A stretch of DNA of 64,000 nucleotides, taken from NCBI RefSeq assembly GCF_029689925.1, contig NZ_CP121445.1, forward strand, positions 5,130,501-5,194,500. Reading direction: 5' to 3'. The position numbers and the translations under genes were made by a program. This document shows positions 61,868 to 64,000 of the stretch, in pieces. The stretch comes from Anaerocolumna sp. AGMB13025 (lineage in GTDB: Bacteria > Bacillota > Clostridia > Lachnospirales > Lachnospiraceae). The notes under the pieces were generated by a model. That model saw only the letters and a list, made by a program, of their open reading frames with translations. It made no database searches and was not told the DNA's origin. Within the stretch, counting starts at the first letter, position 1. Each line of letters opens with the position of its first letter.

Positions 61868-64000
61868 TCAACCGGTAGTACGTTCGATATCCAGTACACT
61901 TTCAATGCCTCGGAGCTTTGCAACGATATATTTTAACTGCTCCACTCCATTTATTTCAAAGCCTACACTGATAGTTGCCGTACCCTGCTTACTGGTTCTG
62001 ACCGTCATTGAGGTCACATCTATCTTATTTTCAGTTAAAATCTTGGATACATCTACTAATACACCGCTTCGGTTATTGGCATATATTTTAATTTCCGCAG
62101 TATAGAGTTCGCCTCCCTGGGCTTTATCCGGTGATACATTCCACTCTGCTTCAATTAACCGTGCACGGTCTTCTTCCGACAGATTCATCAGATTGATACA
62201 ATCGGTGCGGTGAATGGATACGCCACGGCCTCTGGTTACAAAACCAACGATTTCATCGCCTGGAACCGGACTGCAGCACTTGGAGAAACGGACTGCCACA
62301 TCGTGGATTCCTTCTACTACAATACCGCTTTTCGATTTTGCAACGGCTGCTGGTTTATTCTCCCTGATTTCTGATAAGGTATCTAATACCTTTTCATCGG
62401 TTATTTCCTTTTTATGCTTCTTATCATACTCATCTTTTAATTTATTGATGACCTGGCCTTCTTTTAAACCACCGTGTCCTACTGCAGCATAGATGGAATC
62501 CCAGTCACGGAATCCGTACTTAGACATGACCTTATTCATAAATTCGGTCTTTAACAATTCACTTAAATTAATGCCTTTATTCTTGCAGTAAGAGACGATC
62601 ATATCCTTACCCCGGGTAATATTATCTTCCTTAAGCTCAGTCTTAAACCACTGATTGATTTTATTCTTAGCCTGAGTACTTTTTACAAGGGATAACCAGT
62701 CTCTGCTGGGACCTTTGGAATTCTGGGAGGTAATAATCTCGATACGGTCGCCGTTCTGAATGACATAATCAATATTAACCAGCTTCCCATTGACTCTTGC
62801 ACCTACCATCTTATTGCCTACCGCACTATGGATGCTGTATGCAAAATCAATAGGGGTGGAACCATTTGGTAAATTTTTAACATCTCCGGTGGGAGTGAAA
62901 CAATACACGCTTTCTGAAAACAAATCCAAATCACTCTTAAGCAGGCTTAAGAATTCCTTGTTATCTGACATGTCCCTCTGCCACTCTAAAATCTGACGCA
63001 GCCAGGTAAGTTTTGCTTCTTCCGTATCATGGCTATTCTTTCCATCCTGACCTTCTTTATACTTCCAGTGGGCAGCAATACCATATTCTGCCGTTCTGTG
63101 CATCTCATAAGTCCTAATCTGGATTTCAAAGGGCTGTCCTTTAGGACCGATTAAGGTAGTGTGAAGAGACTGATACATATTTTGTTTTGGCATGGCAATA
63201 TAGTCTTTGAATCTGCCGGGTATGGGTTTATACATCTCATGAATTACCCCAAGGGCAGCATAACAATCCTTAACGGATTCCACAATAATGCGTACGGCAA
63301 ATAAATCAAAAATCTGATCCAGAGTCTTATTTTGATTTACCATCTTTTTATATATGCTGAAAAAGTGTTTGACACGACCGTCAATTTTAGCATCAATTTC
63401 TGCTGCCTCAATATGAAACTTAACTTCTTCAACAATTCCGTTAATAACGTCTTCCCGCTCGCCTTTTCTGGAATTAATCTTCTCGGTTAAATCTTTGTAT
63501 ACATCAGGCTCTAAATATTTCAGGGATAAGTCGTCAAGTTCTATTTTAATTTTTGAAATACCAAGTCTCTGTGCAATCGGTGCATAGATATCCATGGTTT
63601 CTCTTGCTTTTTCTTTTTGTTTGATTGGGGTCTGATATTGAAGAGTCCGCATATTGTGCAAGCGGTCTGCCAATTTGATTAAGATTACTCTGATGTCCTT
63701 TGCCATTGCTAAGAACATCTTCCTTAAATTCTCAGCCTGGATTTCCACTTTATCCTTAGAATAGCTTAACTGGGTAAGTTTTGTTACCCCGTCTACTAAC
63801 AATGCGATTTCTTCATTGAATTCTTTCGCAATTTCTTCGACGGTACAAACTGTATCTTCCACTACATCATGAAGAAGCCCCGCTACAATGGTTTCCTTAT
63901 CAAGTTCCAGTTCTGCCAGTATAATTGCCACACACAGGGGGTGGATAATATACGGTTCACCTGATTTCCTGAACTGACTTTTATGAGCCAGGTCAGCAAC
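61868..64000 (-). CDS. relA: Bifunctional (p)ppGpp synthetase/hydrolase, 5' end beyond the right edge
   Basis: About 710 codons are in the window; the frame is open at base 64000, so the true start lies beyond. The N-terminal HD hydrolase domain has HPLCVAIILAEL and LLHDVVEDT; the synthetase has KQNMYQSLHT; a TGS domain follows (CFTPTGDVKNLPNG), with the conserved CCSPVPGDEI and a C-terminal ACT domain. It makes and degrades the stringent alarmone. It would be the first gene of the relA-MBL-hemZ group. Confidence 0.96.
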   Translation of the reverse strand, partial: VADLAHKSQFRKSGEPYIIHPLCVAIILAELELDKETIVAGLLHDVVEDTVCTVEEIAKEFNEEIALLVDGVTKLTQLSYSKDKVEIQAENLRKMFLAMAKDIRVILIKLADRLHNMRTLQYQTPIKQKEKARETMDIYAPIAQRLGISKIKIELDDLSLKYLEPDVYKDLTEKINSRKGEREDVINGIVEEVKFHIEAAEIDAKIDGRVKHFFSIYKKMVNQNKTLDQIFDLFAVRIIVESVKDCYAALGVIHEMYKPIPGRFKDYIAMPKQNMYQSLHTTLIGPKGQPFEIQIRTYEMHRTAEYGIAAHWKYKEGQDGKNSHDTEEAKLTWLRQILEWQRDMSDNKEFLSLLKSDLDLFSESVYCFTPTGDVKNLPNGSTPIDFAYSIHSAVGNKMVGARVNGKLVNIDYVIQNGDRIEIITSQNSKGPSRDWLSLVKSTQAKNKINQWFKTELKEDNITRGKDMIVSYCKNKGINLSELLKTEFMNKVMSKYGFRDWDSIYAAVGHGGLKEGQVINKLKDEYDKKHKKEITDEKVLDTLSEIRENKPAAVAKSKSGIVVEGIHDVAVRFSKCCSPVPGDEIVGFVTRGRGVSIHRTDCINLMNLSEEDRARLIEAEWNVSPDKAQGGELYTAEIKIYANNRSGVLVDVSKILTENKIDVTSMTVRTSKQGTATISVGFEINGVEQLKYIVAKLRGIESVLDIERTTG

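Noticed and set aside
1-64000. rRNA, tRNA, prophage or insertion sequence genes
   Set aside because: None could be recognised on either strand.

Overview
The window looks like the chromosome of a low-GC, anaerobic Firmicute, most likely a Lachnospiraceae-type Clostridium (inference). The support is AT-rich sequence, strong AGGAGG-type ribosome binding sites, anaerobic enzymes (indolepyruvate:ferredoxin oxidoreductase, oxygen-independent coproporphyrinogen dehydrogenase HemZ, corrinoid activation protein), RelA/aspS/hisS genes of Firmicute type, and many intrinsic terminators. No rRNA, tRNA, prophage, IS element or CRISPR array was seen. Most genes lie on the minus strand.

Region 1 (1-5690, minus strand) is a ribosomally made peptide (RiPP) locus. 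A 44-residue Cys-rich precursor, too short for usual ORF calling, ends in two octapeptides of the form CIDCC[YF]KI. It precedes a radical SAM/SPASM maturase and a PqqD-like/M50 zinc protease. The protease reading frame breaks at a ten-base homopolymer and runs off the left edge. Upstream lie a histidine kinase, an OmpR-type regulator, a CPBP (CAAX-like) membrane protease and a small membrane protein. An 11-bp tandem direct repeat marks a likely regulator-activated promoter. A damaged polysaccharide deacetylase follows on the plus strand.

Region 2 (6.9-20.2 kb) holds a polar amino acid ABC transporter operon with a terminator-like hairpin directly behind its promoter, a CE7 carbohydrate esterase, a two-component system with two lipoproteins, two near-identical candidate small RNAs flanking a small membrane protein gene, upp and galM.

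Region 3 (20.6-34.7 kb) has a cobalamin riboswitch upstream of a DUF4430 lipoprotein-like gene and an ECF S component, next to a corrinoid-reductive activator gene. Then come cspA, an XRE regulator, an iorA-iorB-paaK-ACT operon for aryl-2-oxoacid metabolism, a DUF1294 gene, an unrecognised two-TM protein, and a divergent pair of a sugar isomerase-like protein and an AraC regulator.

Region 4 (34.7-47.6 kb, minus strand) is a complete reductive pyrimidine degradation locus. It encodes a NitT/TauT-type importer, a dihydropyrimidine dehydrogenase-like flavoprotein, dihydropyrimidinase, a PucR regulator, a class III aminotransferase, an iron-dependent alcohol dehydrogenase and an M20 carbamoyl-beta-alanine-type amidohydrolase. 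Predicted flow is uracil to dihydrouracil, ureidopropionate, beta-alanine, malonate semialdehyde and 3-hydroxypropionate. Two features stand out. The importer's binding protein is circularly permuted. The dehydrogenase carries a PreT-like Fe-S head but has no FAD/NAD(P)H module.

Region 5 (48.2-64 kb, minus strand) has a macrolide-type glycosyltransferase behind a promoter with a perfect 16-bp inverted-repeat operator, a GNAT, aspS, a Dabb protein, a PAS-GGDEF cyclase, a 7TM-DISM histidine kinase with a BTAD response regulator, hisS, an HD-GYP protein, hemZ, an MBL hydrolase and a RelA/SpoT gene cut by the right edge. Short-period tandem repeats (12, 13, 15, 16, 17 and about 52 bp) recur in intergenic DNA and once inside a gene.
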